A stretch of 35,068 bases of DNA from Leuconostoc falkenbergense (GTDB taxonomy: Bacteria; Bacillota; Bacilli; Lactobacillales; Lactobacillaceae). The notes beneath the pieces were generated by a model. The model was not told the DNA's origin, searched no databases, and saw only the letters and a list, made by a program, of their open reading frames with translations. The translations under genes and the position numbers were made by a program. The DNA lies in the NCBI RefSeq assembly GCF_014634805.1, contig NZ_BMBS01000022.1, positions 1-35,068 of the forward strand, read 5' to 3'. Shown here in pieces: positions 8,769-17,544 of the stretch (its first letter is position 1; every line of letters starts with the position of its first letter).

Positions 8769-9686
8769 ATGGTGAAATACATTTTAAAGCGATTGGCGCT
8801 TTTAATTTTCACGTTATTCTTAGTGATTACTGCAACTTTTTTCCTGATGCAAATTATGCCTGGAACACCGTTCAATAACCCTAAGCTAACGCCACAAATG
8901 ATCGCCCAATTGAACAAAGCATACGGATTGGATTTGCCGCTTTGGCAACAATATCTTCATTATTTAGTAAACGCCTTTCGTGGTGATTTTGGAACGTCGT
9001 TCCAATACCAGAACCAAAGTGTTAGCATGTTGATTGGTCAGCGTTTGCCAATCTCAGCACAACTTGGCGCGCAAGCTTTGGTTGTAGGCGTGATTGCTGG
9101 TTTGCTCATGGGTGCCGCATCAGCACGCAATAAAAATAACAAAATTGATGGTCTCTTGGGTGTTGTTTCGACTCTTGGTATTTCCGTACCAAGTTTCATA
9201 TTAGGTATTATCTTTTTGTACCTGTTTGGATTCAAGTGGCCTTTGTTCCCAGTTTCCGGCTGGGGAGACTCATTTTCACAGTCAGTCTTGCCAACATTGG
9301 CTTTGGCTGTGACACCAGCGGCTGTTGTGACACGGTTTGTTCGTTCAGAAATGATTGAAGCATTGAGCTCTGACTACGTACAATTAGCTCGCGCTAAAGG
9401 TCTTAGTGAAAAAGAAGTTGTTAATAAACATGCCTACCGTAACTCTATGATTCCTGTATTAACATTGATTGGACCAATGGCGGCTGGTTTGTTAACCGGT
9501 TCCACATTGATTGAAAATATTTTCTCAATTCCAGGTATCGGGCAACAATTCGTTTCTTCAATTCCAACTAAAGATTTCCCAGTAATCATGGGAACAACTA
9601 TCGTATATGCATTGATGCTGATGGTTATGATTCTGATTACGGATATCTTGACGGCAATTGTTGATCCACGTGTTCGGTTGCAATAA
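8769..9686 (+). CDS. oppB: Oligopeptide ABC transporter permease OppB
   Basis: This 305-residue integral membrane permease has about six helices. The N-terminus MVKYILKRLALLIFTLFLV and the EAA loop ARAKGLSEKEVVNKHAYRNS near residues 205-225 are diagnostic of the DppB/OppB family. It forms the translocation channel with OppC. An AGGA site lies about 9 bases before the ATG. It follows oppA after a short gap holding a hairpin and is closely followed by oppC. Confidence 0.88.
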   Translation: MVKYILKRLALLIFTLFLVITATFFLMQIMPGTPFNNPKLTPQMIAQLNKAYGLDLPLWQQYLHYLVNAFRGDFGTSFQYQNQSVSMLIGQRLPISAQLGAQALVVGVIAGLLMGAASARNKNNKIDGLLGVVSTLGISVPSFILGIIFLYLFGFKWPLFPVSGWGDSFSQSVLPTLALAVTPAAVVTRFVRSEMIEALSSDYVQLARAKGLSEKEVVNKHAYRNSMIPVLTLIGPMAAGLLTGSTLIENIFSIPGIGQQFVSSIPTKDFPVIMGTTIVYALMLMVMILITDILTAIVDPRVRLQ

Positions 9687-9697
9687 GGAGGCTCATG

Positions 9698-10723
9698 ATG
9701 GCTGCAAATACAGAAGACTTTGTCATCGTTGGCGCACAAAACTCCGAAGCCAACGAACATATTTCTAAGCCTGCCTTGTCATTTTGGCAAGATGCTTGGC
9801 GTCGATTAAAATTAAATAAATTAGCTGTGATTTCACTTTGGTTCTTAGTGTTTATTCTCGGCTTCGCATTAGTATCAAATTTCTTTGTGACGCAAAATAA
9901 AGCCAACGCTTTTGATTCTGATAACGTTGGTAAATATAAAAACTTACCACCAAACTCAGGTTTACCAATTCCAGGGTGGGACGGTAAGCTGAAAGAACCA
10001 GGTGCCACGGATACCACTGATCCTTACAAAAATAATAATGTTAAGCAAAACTTCATTTTGGGAACTGACAACATTGGACGTTCACTAGGAAAACGTGTTA
10101 TCGTGGGTCTTCGTATCTCATTGTTAGTCGCGATTTCAGCAACATTTATTGATTTGTTGATTGGCGTTACTTATGGTGTGTTCTCCGGTTGGAAAGGTGG
10201 TTGGGTTGACGTTGTCATGCAGCGTATCATTGAAATTCTTTCCTCGGTGCCCAATTTGATTGTTGTAACTATGTTTGGTTTGTTGCTGGGTAACGGTGTC
10301 ACATCAATCATTATTGCGATTGCGATTACTGGTTGGCTAAGTATGGCACGACAAGTGCGCAACATGACACTCTCGTTGAAAGAACGTGATTATGTCTTGG
10401 CTGCCAAATCTCTTGGTGAAAGTTCAACTAAAATTGCGATTAAGCATTTGATTCCCAATATGGCTGGTACAATTATTGTTCAAATCATGATGACAGTACC
10501 AAGTGCAATCATGTTTGAAGCCGTCTTGTCTGCCATTAACTTGGGTGTTAAGCCACCAACGGCTTCTCTTGGTTCATTGATTTCTGATGCTCAAAGCATG
10601 TTGCAATTCTACCCTTACCAGGTTTTGATTCCTTCTGGTGTGTTGGTATTGATTTCGTTGGCGTTTATCTTGCTGGGTGACGGCTTACGAGATGCCTTTG
10701 ACCCACGTGCTAGTGAAGATTAA
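9698..10723 (+). CDS. oppC: Oligopeptide ABC transporter permease OppC
   Basis: This is a permease of about 341 residues. An N-terminal cytoplasmic tail leads to a first membrane helix (about residues 45-65), then a long extracellular insertion (about 65-125), then five more helices with the EAA loop LAAKSLGESSTKIAIKHLIP. This topology is typical of OppC/DppC. Two ATGs occur in tandem (9695 and 9698); I prefer 9698 because AGGAGG is then six bases away. It pairs with OppB. Confidence 0.87.
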   Translation: MAANTEDFVIVGAQNSEANEHISKPALSFWQDAWRRLKLNKLAVISLWFLVFILGFALVSNFFVTQNKANAFDSDNVGKYKNLPPNSGLPIPGWDGKLKEPGATDTTDPYKNNNVKQNFILGTDNIGRSLGKRVIVGLRISLLVAISATFIDLLIGVTYGVFSGWKGGWVDVVMQRIIEILSSVPNLIVVTMFGLLLGNGVTSIIIAIAITGWLSMARQVRNMTLSLKERDYVLAAKSLGESSTKIAIKHLIPNMAGTIIVQIMMTVPSAIMFEAVLSAINLGVKPPTASLGSLISDAQSMLQFYPYQVLIPSGVLVLISLAFILLGDGLRDAFDPRASED

Positions 10724-10738
10724 GAGGTGCAAGTACTT

Positions 10739-11788
10739 ATGAGTAATCCTATATTAAGAGTTGAAAATTTGCACGTCAATTTCAATACCTATGCTGGTAC
10801 GGTGCAGGCCATTAGAGACGTGTCATTTGATTTGAATCAAGGCGAAACTTTGGCAATTGTTGGTGAGTCTGGGTCAGGAAAGTCAGTCACAACCAAGACA
10901 TTGATGGGTCTAAATGCCAAGAACGCTGTAATTCCTGAGAATAGTCGTCTTTTGTTCAAAGACAAAAATTTGTTGGAATTGTCAGAAGAAGAGTGGCAAC
11001 ATGTTCGTGGTAATGAAATTGCTATGATATTCCAAGATCCGATGACTAGTTTAGATCCAACGATGAAGATTGGTCAGCAAATTGCTGAACCATTAATTAA
11101 ACATCAAGAGTTGAGTGAAAAAGATGCTTTGGCTCGTGCTTTGGAATTGATGAAGGGCGTTGGTATTCCTAACGCTGAAGAACATATTAACGATTACCCT
11201 CACCAATGGTCTGGTGGTATGAGACAGCGTGCTGTTATTGCAATTGCTTTGGCTGCTGATCCTGAAATTTTGATAGCTGATGAGCCAACAACCGCTTTGG
11301 ATGTTACGATTCAAGCACAAATTTTAAATTTAATGAAGCAATTACAAAAGCAGTCTAATTCTTCAATTATTTTCATTACCCATGATTTGGGTGTTGTGGC
11401 GGGTATGGCTGATCGTGTGGCTGTCATGTATGCTGGTAAAATCGTCGAGTATGGCACGGTTGATGAGATTTTCTTTAATCCACAACATCCGTACACTTGG
11501 GGGCTATTAAATTCAATGCCTACCACGGATACGGCGGAAGGCTCATTGCAGGCTATTCCTGGTACACCACCTGACTTGTTAGAGCCACCATTGGGCGATG
11601 CTTTTGCACCACGAAATTCGTATGCACTTGCAATTGATAGTAAAGAAGAACCACCGTTCTTTAAAATTAGTGATACACATTATGCCGCTACTTGGTTACT
11701 TGATGAGCGAGCACCTAAAGTGACGCCACCTGCACAGATTTTGAAGCGTTGGGCACGATGGGAAGAATTACAAGGACAGGAGGCTTAA
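10739..11788 (+). CDS. oppD: Oligopeptide ABC transporter ATPase OppD
   Basis: This ATPase of about 349 residues drives the Opp importer from the cytoplasm. Walker A is at 42-50 (GESGSGKSV), the signature is SGGM at 158-161 in WSGGMRQR, and Walker B is ILIADEP with catalytic E182. The C-terminus has the oligopeptide-transporter extension (the PGTPPDLLEPP segment) but lacks the cysteine cluster often found there in iron-sulfur-binding family members. The ATG at 10739 is preferred because GAGGTG lies about nine bases upstream; a GTG at 10727 is a less likely start. oppF starts two bases after the stop. Confidence 0.87.
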   Translation: MSNPILRVENLHVNFNTYAGTVQAIRDVSFDLNQGETLAIVGESGSGKSVTTKTLMGLNAKNAVIPENSRLLFKDKNLLELSEEEWQHVRGNEIAMIFQDPMTSLDPTMKIGQQIAEPLIKHQELSEKDALARALELMKGVGIPNAEEHINDYPHQWSGGMRQRAVIAIALAADPEILIADEPTTALDVTIQAQILNLMKQLQKQSNSSIIFITHDLGVVAGMADRVAVMYAGKIVEYGTVDEIFFNPQHPYTWGLLNSMPTTDTAEGSLQAIPGTPPDLLEPPLGDAFAPRNSYALAIDSKEEPPFFKISDTHYAATWLLDERAPKVTPPAQILKRWARWEELQGQEA

Positions 11789-11790
11789 TC

Positions 11791-12726
11791 ATGACTGAAG
11801 AAACACCAAAAAAATTGGTTGAGCTGAATGATTTACAATTGTACTTTAACAAGGGAAAAGCCAATGAAGTACGTGCTATTGACCATGTTAGTTTTGATAT
11901 CTATGAAGGTGAAGTGTTTGGTCTTGTGGGTGAGTCCGGTTCAGGTAAGACGACAATTGGCCGTACCATTTTGAAGCTATACGAACCAAATGGTGGCACT
12001 ATGACCTTTGATGGTGAAGATATTACCAAACTTAAGGGTAAAGAGTTATCTAATTTCCGTAAAAACGCGCAAATGATTTTTCAAGATCCACAAGCTAGTT
12101 TGAATGGGCGAATGAAAGTACGTGATATCATTGCCGAAGGAATTGATATCAACCATTTGGCAAAATCAAAAGATGAACGAAACGCTAAAGTTCAGGAATT
12201 ACTTGATTTAGTTGGCTTAAACAAAGATCACGCCACGAGGTACCCACATGAATTTTCTGGTGGTCAGAGGCAGCGAATTGGAATTGCACGAGCGTTAGCT
12301 GTTGATCCAAAGTTTATCATTGCGGATGAACCTATTTCTGCTTTGGATGTTTCAATTCAAGCACAAGTTGTCAATTTAATGAAAGAATTGCAGAAAAAGC
12401 ATTCATTGACATATCTGTTTATTGCGCATGATTTGTCGATGGTGAAATATATTTCAGACCGTATTGGTGTGATGCATTGGGGTAAGTTATTAGAAATTGG
12501 TACTTCAGATGCCGTTTATAATCATCCACTACATCCTTATACAAAGAGTCTGTTATCAGCTATTCCAGTACCAGATCCTGAAGCTGAAAATTTGAGGCAA
12601 CACGTTGATTATGATACAACCATTGAAACTGATGGCAAAGAACGTAGCATGATTGAAGTTAATCCAGGACATTTTGTCTTGGCTACGCCGGAAGAAGCAG
12701 AGCAATATAAGCAACAACAAAAGTAA
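11791..12726 (+). CDS. oppF: Oligopeptide ABC transporter ATPase OppF
   Basis: This 311-residue partner ATPase of OppD has Walker A at 47-55 (GESGSGKTT), signature FSGGQRQR and Walker B FIIADEP. The DPQASLNGRMKV segment after the Q-loop is characteristic of OppF/DppF. The ATG at 11791 has CAGGAGG at a suitable distance; the in-frame upstream ATGs lie inside oppD and lack one. It is the last gene of oppABCDF and is followed by a strong terminator. Confidence 0.88.
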   Translation: MTEETPKKLVELNDLQLYFNKGKANEVRAIDHVSFDIYEGEVFGLVGESGSGKTTIGRTILKLYEPNGGTMTFDGEDITKLKGKELSNFRKNAQMIFQDPQASLNGRMKVRDIIAEGIDINHLAKSKDERNAKVQELLDLVGLNKDHATRYPHEFSGGQRQRIGIARALAVDPKFIIADEPISALDVSIQAQVVNLMKELQKKHSLTYLFIAHDLSMVKYISDRIGVMHWGKLLEIGTSDAVYNHPLHPYTKSLLSAIPVPDPEAENLRQHVDYDTTIETDGKERSMIEVNPGHFVLATPEEAEQYKQQQK

Positions 12727-12735
12727 ACATAGATT

Positions 12736-12762
12736 AGCCGGCCTTTATTGGTCGGCTTTTTT
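12736..12762 (+). terminator. Rho-independent terminator of the opp operon
   Basis: AGCCGGCC and GGTCGGCT form an eight-pair stem (one G-U) around a six-base loop and are followed by six T residues. Confidence 0.88.
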
Positions 12763-12814
12763 GTAAACAAAAGCCAAAAGTGTATAATATTTATTAGTTA
12801 ATTAAGAAAAAGAA

Positions 12815-14719
12815 ATGAGAATTGGAATGACAAGATTACAAGATGATTTTTATGATGCAATTAACGGTGAGTGGGCTAAAACAGCTGAAATACCAGCTGA
12901 TAAACCGTCAACTGGTGGCTTTAATGATTTAGCCATTGGCATCGAAAATTGGTTGTTGTCAACGACTAATGAATGGCAACATGGTGAGAATATACCAAAG
13001 GATGATATATTGCAACAGTTTATTGCTTATCATCGTTTGACGGCCGATACACAAACACGGGATAAAATTGGTGTCGCGCCAGTAATGCCTTTGCTGGCGC
13101 AATATAAAGGGTATCAATCGTTTGCTGATTTTGCATCCCATATTGCTGAACTTGAGCAAAAAGGATTACCCAATGCATTGCCATTTGGAATTGAACCGGA
13201 TTTTAAGAATGCGAAACTAAATGTTTTGTGGGCTGGGAGCTTACCATTATTATTGCCAGACACGACATATTACACCCCTGATAATGATCAAGCTAAAGTA
13301 TTACTAGCGAAATTTCGTGAACAGCAAATGACATTATTGCCTCAGTTTGGCTTTTCAAGTGATGAAACGGAAGCAATGATTGACAATTACATTGCTTTGG
13401 ACGCCAAAGTTGCAAGTGTTTCGTTGAGTCGGGAGGAACAAAATGAATATGCTAAATTGTATCACCCTTATCAATGGAAAAATTTTGTTGAACAAGCGTC
13501 TGAGTTGCCACTAAATGATATTATTAAATCCTTGATTGGACAGATACCGGATGAAATCATTGTACCTGCAGAACGTTTTTGGGCTTCTGCAAATCAATTT
13601 TATTCTGAGGACGCATGGCCATTATTGAAAGATTATCTGCTAATAAACGTTGCTAATGAGTACACTGATTTGTTGAGTGATGATTTGCGTGTCTTGGGTG
13701 GCGCTTACGCGAGAGCTTTACAAGGCTTGCCTGAAGCTAAAAGTACCGAGAAAGCAGCTTTTTACTTGGCAGAAGCCCCATTTAGCCAAGCGATTGGCAT
13801 GTATTATGCACATGAGAAATTTTCTCCGGAGGCAAAAGCGGACGTTGAATCAAAGGTAGCGACGATGATTGATGTCTATAAAAATCGTTTGCAAAACGTT
13901 ACTTGGTTGACGCAGGCGACACGGGACAAAGCAATTATCAAACTTAACGCAATTGTGCCTCATATTGGTTATCCTGATAAGCTGCCAGATCGTTTGGCTC
14001 AAAAGACAGTTGATGAAGGTGCCACATTGTTTGAGTCTGCAGCTAAATTTAGGCAAATTGAGATTGCCCATGCTTGGCAACAATGGCATCAACCAGTTGA
14101 TGAAAATGAATGGCAAATGCCAGCACACTTGGTTAACGCTTACTATGATCCGCAACAAAATCAAATTTTCTTTCCGGCGGCCATTTTACAAGCACCATTT
14201 TATAGCTTAAATCAATCTTCATCAGCTAATTATGGTGGTATCGGCGCAGTGATTGCTCATGAAATTTCTCATGCTTTCGATACCAATGGTGCGTCATTTG
14301 ATGAATTTGGTAGTTTAAATAATTGGTGGACTGATGCAGATTATGCTGCCTTCAAAGAACGTACACAGCAAGTTGTTGATCAATTTGATGGCTTGGACTC
14401 ATACGGCGCCAAGGTGAATGGAAAGTTAACGGTGTCAGAAAACGTAGCTGATTTGGGTGGTTTAGCTGCTGCTTTGGCCGCTGCCAAACGAGATGAGGAT
14501 TTTTCATCTGAAGCATTCTTTACTAATTGGGCTGCTATTTGGCGTATGAAAGCACGTCCTGAGTATATGCAGTTGTTAGCGGCAATGGATCCGCATGGTC
14601 CTGCTAAGGCGCGCGTTAATGTACAATTGAAAAATTTTGACGACTTTTTCACAACATTTGATGTTAAAGAAACTGATGGTATGTGGTTGGCGCCAGATAA
14701 GCGTGTCCAAATTTGGTGA
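12815..14719 (+). CDS. pepO: M13-family endopeptidase PepO (neprilysin-like zinc metallopeptidase)
   Basis: This 634-residue protein matches the usual length of bacterial PepO. The zinc motif HEISH is at residues 482-486 with the third ligand E542 in ENVADLGG. The NAYYDPQQNQIFFPA segment upstream matches the substrate-binding NAYY motif of M13 enzymes. No signal peptide is visible, so it acts in the cytoplasm, cutting oligopeptides delivered by Opp; pepO downstream of opp is a known arrangement in lactococci. The ribosome binding site is weak for both possible starts (12815 and 12827). It lies beyond the opp terminator and may have its own promoter near TATAAT at 12784. Confidence 0.88.
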   Translation: MRIGMTRLQDDFYDAINGEWAKTAEIPADKPSTGGFNDLAIGIENWLLSTTNEWQHGENIPKDDILQQFIAYHRLTADTQTRDKIGVAPVMPLLAQYKGYQSFADFASHIAELEQKGLPNALPFGIEPDFKNAKLNVLWAGSLPLLLPDTTYYTPDNDQAKVLLAKFREQQMTLLPQFGFSSDETEAMIDNYIALDAKVASVSLSREEQNEYAKLYHPYQWKNFVEQASELPLNDIIKSLIGQIPDEIIVPAERFWASANQFYSEDAWPLLKDYLLINVANEYTDLLSDDLRVLGGAYARALQGLPEAKSTEKAAFYLAEAPFSQAIGMYYAHEKFSPEAKADVESKVATMIDVYKNRLQNVTWLTQATRDKAIIKLNAIVPHIGYPDKLPDRLAQKTVDEGATLFESAAKFRQIEIAHAWQQWHQPVDENEWQMPAHLVNAYYDPQQNQIFFPAAILQAPFYSLNQSSSANYGGIGAVIAHEISHAFDTNGASFDEFGSLNNWWTDADYAAFKERTQQVVDQFDGLDSYGAKVNGKLTVSENVADLGGLAAALAAAKRDEDFSSEAFFTNWAAIWRMKARPEYMQLLAAMDPHGPAKARVNVQLKNFDDFFTTFDVKETDGMWLAPDKRVQIW

Positions 14720-14839
14720 TAACTGTTCTGTAAAATACTGTAATAATATGATTTATGCTCAAATAATTGTATGTTTTGATTAGTTAATGAGTGAAAATAT
14801 AGCAAAACATCGTTTTTTTGTCTTTTATGTCAAAATTGC

Positions 14840-14868
14840 TTGCTATCATTCTCATTTTCTGGTATTAT
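14840..14868 (+). promoter_or_regulatory. Predicted promoter of the tRNA-Tyr/tRNA-Gln unit
   Basis: TTGCTA (14840-14845), 17 bases, then TATTAT (14863-14868) with an overlapping TATAAT. The start would lie about 13 bases before the mature tRNA-Tyr. The sequence closely resembles the promoter before tRNA-Ser at 29189-29217. Confidence 0.6.
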
Positions 14869-14888
14869 AATATAGTTGTTTGAGATAT

Positions 14889-14971
14889 GGGAGTGTAGCG
14901 AAGTCTGGCTAAACGCGACGGACTGTAACTCCGTTCCTTCGGGTTCGTAGGTTCGAATCCTACCGCTCCCA
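14889..14971 (+). tRNA. tRNA-Tyr (anticodon GUA)
   Basis: The acceptor arms GGGAGTG and CGCTCCC pair with one G-U, the anticodon loop reads CTGTAAC with GTA, a long variable arm (class II) is present, and the T loop is TTCGAAT. Discriminator A; CCA is not encoded. Confidence 0.95.
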
Positions 14972-15010
14972 TTGCCGATTTAATAGTTAACGGCAAAATA
15001 AATTAACTAT

Positions 15011-15082
15011 TGCCCCTTCGCCAAGCGGTAAGGCATCGGTTTTTGGTACCGACATGCGCTGGTTCGAATCCAGCAGGGGCAA
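15011..15082 (+). tRNA. tRNA-Gln (anticodon UUG)
   Basis: The acceptor arms TGCCCCT and AGGGGCA pair perfectly. The anticodon loop is TTTTGGT with TTG in the middle, and the T loop is TTCGAAT. It lies 39 bases after tRNA-Tyr and shares its promoter and terminator. CCA is not encoded. Confidence 0.95.
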
Positions 15083-15087
15083 TTGCT

Positions 15088-15115
15088 AAAGGAACTTGGG
15101 AAAGTTCCTTTTTTG
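15088..15115 (+). terminator. Rho-independent terminator of the tRNA unit
   Basis: AAGGAACTT and AAGTTCCTT form a strong stem followed by six T residues, starting six bases after tRNA-Gln. Confidence 0.88.
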
Positions 15116-15157
15116 TATATAATTGTCATGATAAGAATTGCCTAGTAAGAGGTGTCA

Positions 15158-16609
15158 ATGATGAATTTTTTTATGAATAAAAGAATTGGACATGGTAATA
15201 GCGGTGTTGAACACGCGCAATTTTATCGAGCCCAATGCTTCCGTGAAAAAAACATGGCTTTCAAATTGATTTACACTGATTATCTACCGCAGCTTCATGA
15301 ACATATGAAGGAATGGCATTTAAAGGAAAATGAAGTTATCGGTCTGTATGATTATTTATTAAGTGATGAGCCAACAGATTATTTGAAAAACGGATTAAAT
15401 GATACAAAAGTTTACCAACAGCACGTTTTAGTGGATTTTGTTGATACCCAAAGATTGATAAATCAACAAACAACCGGTCATTATCAAGCGACCATATTAA
15501 AAAATAAACGTTTTGATAGCAAGAAAAATGTTTATTTAGTTGGGGACGACCGTGTCATTTTAGAAAATGGGCAACATCGTGTGACTTGGCATTATCGTTA
15601 TTCTGAATCACTGGGTAAAACCATGACCAACATTCATGTCTCGCAATTTCGTGGTCGGGATTATTTATTTGCGACTTTTGAAGAATTACTCGTATTTTTT
15701 TTGTTAGAATTGCAACGTGAATTTGCTAATAATTGTTATTTTGTTGATCGTGGCACTGACAATGAGGAAGCACTTATTACTTTGAAGCACCGAGGATATC
15801 AGTTGAAAATCATTGACATTGTGCATGCAGCTCATTTGGTTTCCTATCAGAATGGTCGGCCATTATGGAATAACTATTATCAATATATGTTTGATCATTT
15901 AGATGATATTGACAAGGTAATTGTCGCGACAACTTTGCAGCAAAATGATATGTTGTCACAATTGCGTGATAGCGGTTTCTCAGTCGATTCTCATAAAATA
16001 ATAGCGATTCCAGTCGGTGGTGTTAGTCAAATTGCGGCGCCAAAAAAATGGGCTGGTAATGTCGCAAAATTCGTCATGGTTTCACGACTACACCCAGAAA
16101 AAAAGATAGCGCACATTATTGAGTCGATTGCGCAACTTAATCAAGACGGTTTTGCTGCCACTTTGTCAATATATGGTACGGGAAATGAAGAAAAAAAATT
16201 AAAACAGCTCATTAACGACTACCATTTGAATGACAAAATCACTTTAAAGGGATTGAGTCAGTCGATTACACGCGAGCTGCTGAACTATGACGCTTATGTT
16301 TCCGCGTCTTATTCGGAGGGTTTCGGTTTGACCTACATGGAAGCGTTGGGAGCAGCACTACCAGTTGCGTCCTATGCTAATTTGTACGGTGCACAATCGT
16401 TGATTAAAGATGGTAAAAACGGTCATTTAGCAGAATTTGATCGTCATAACAAAAAAGAAGCTGCCAATATTGCTCACTTGTCAGCAGCAATGAGACTTAT
16501 TTTTACAGATTATGATGCATTATCGGAGGGTGCTGCATTGACTGCTGAAAACTTTCAAGTCAAAAGAATAGCTGATCAATGGGCACGTGTTGTTGAGGTG
16601 CTATCATGA
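15158..16609 (+). CDS. GT4-family glycosyltransferase, GtfA/TagE-like
   Basis: This is a glycosyltransferase of about 483 residues in the GT-B fold. The N-terminal half has an extended beta-rich insertion (about residues 60-170) like that of TagE/TarM and the GtfA subunit of the accessory-Sec O-GlcNAc transferase. The C-terminal half has the nucleotide-sugar site, with FVMVSRLHPEKK and the E-x7-E motif EGFGLTYME beginning at E387. The next gene overlaps by four bases and looks like a GtfB partner, which favours a protein-glycosylating GtfA-GtfB pair over a teichoic acid enzyme. No serine-rich repeat adhesin is in the window. The start could be GTG 15152, ATG 15158 or ATG 15161; the AGAGG site best fits one of the ATGs. 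Confidence 0.72.
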   Translation: MMNFFMNKRIGHGNSGVEHAQFYRAQCFREKNMAFKLIYTDYLPQLHEHMKEWHLKENEVIGLYDYLLSDEPTDYLKNGLNDTKVYQQHVLVDFVDTQRLINQQTTGHYQATILKNKRFDSKKNVYLVGDDRVILENGQHRVTWHYRYSESLGKTMTNIHVSQFRGRDYLFATFEELLVFFLLELQREFANNCYFVDRGTDNEEALITLKHRGYQLKIIDIVHAAHLVSYQNGRPLWNNYYQYMFDHLDDIDKVIVATTLQQNDMLSQLRDSGFSVDSHKIIAIPVGGVSQIAAPKKWAGNVAKFVMVSRLHPEKKIAHIIESIAQLNQDGFAATLSIYGTGNEEKKLKQLINDYHLNDKITLKGLSQSITRELLNYDAYVSASYSEGFGLTYMEALGAALPVASYANLYGAQSLIKDGKNGHLAEFDRHNKKEAANIAHLSAAMRLIFTDYDALSEGAALTAENFQVKRIADQWARVVEVLS

Positions 16610-17451
16610 AAATTGAAATTATCAATTCTTTATCGATTACGCAATTAGATGGTATTGCTTGGCAAATCGAACAAGTGAAACTCGGTCATAGTGATGAATT
16701 ATGGGTTGCCACGCCCCATGAAGATGCTGTTTACCTCATTAAAAAAATGGGATTGCCACCTGATAAGGTGTTTGACATGTACGGGCAACAATATTTTTCA
16801 ACAATCGATGAAACAAAAGGTATTTGGTGGTCAGATTTAGCCGTGCCAAATGAAAGCCAAATCATCATCAATCAAGATGGCACTAAAAGTATCATGAGCT
16901 GTGGTCGTGAGTTGGCAAAAGTGAGGTGGTTTAGTCATTCTAAGCGACTAGTACAAGCTGTGACGTGGTATGATGGCGACGGCAAAATTGACTATAAAGA
17001 TATTTATCGACGTGACGGCCGCTTGTTTGCTAAACAGTATTTTAGTGAGGGGGAACTATTGCAATCTGATTTTTATCTTGGCAATAACAAAGTGGTTGTT
17101 CAAGATTTTTATGCTGATGGGCATTGTAATTTAGTCGTGGCTTTTGGACATAAATTTCGGCGACAGAGTGATTATATTACAGATGTCGGTAATCAACATG
17201 TCAACAATCAGTACAATGTGACACAGCTTGGTCGTTCAATTGACTTTGCACCACAAAAAACCAAACTGACATTATTTAATGATGTGACTGATAAGAATGG
17301 TCGCATTTTGAAAGAAGTATCTGCTATTTTAAAGAATAAACATCATCCAATTGAGGTAATTTTGGTTAAACCACAAGACGCAATAACCTTGAAAATGTCT
17401 GGTTTACCTGGGCAAAAAGTGCATGTTATCAAGCATGAACCCCAAAAATAG
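16606..17451 (+). CDS. GtfB-like glycosyltransferase-associated protein (short form)
   Basis: This 281-residue protein overlaps the preceding glycosyltransferase by ATGA. The middle part (about residues 95-185, WYDGDGKIDYKDIYRRDGR and following) resembles the beta-meander domain shared by GtfA and GtfB proteins. No E-x7-E catalytic motif is visible. Full GtfB cofactors are usually well over 400 residues, so this copy lacks most of the C-terminal nucleotide-binding half. It ends at a single clean stop and is followed by the pgk promoter region. The proposed role is stabilising or guiding the partner glycosyltransferase. This is an inference from domain likeness and gene coupling. Confidence 0.5.
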   Translation: MKIEIINSLSITQLDGIAWQIEQVKLGHSDELWVATPHEDAVYLIKKMGLPPDKVFDMYGQQYFSTIDETKGIWWSDLAVPNESQIIINQDGTKSIMSCGRELAKVRWFSHSKRLVQAVTWYDGDGKIDYKDIYRRDGRLFAKQYFSEGELLQSDFYLGNNKVVVQDFYADGHCNLVVAFGHKFRRQSDYITDVGNQHVNNQYNVTQLGRSIDFAPQKTKLTLFNDVTDKNGRILKEVSAILKNKHHPIEVILVKPQDAITLKMSGLPGQKVHVIKHEPQK

Positions 17452-17482
17452 TTATCATCGTGCAATTTTTCACACACCAAGC

Positions 17483-17511
17483 AAGACAATTAAAGCGTTT
17501 TGTTTTATAAT
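17483..17511 (+). promoter_or_regulatory. Predicted pgk promoter
   Basis: A perfect TATAAT at 17506-17511 is preceded after 17 bases by AAGACA (17483-17488), a partial -35 box. The leader to the pgk ATG is about 27 bases. Confidence 0.55.
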
Positions 17512-17544
17512 AGAATTTGTAACAATAAAAAATTGGAGGCTATC

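Noticed and set aside
14380-14805. Minus-strand open frame opposite the end of pepO
   Set aside because: It overlaps the zinc-ligand region of pepO and has no independent support.
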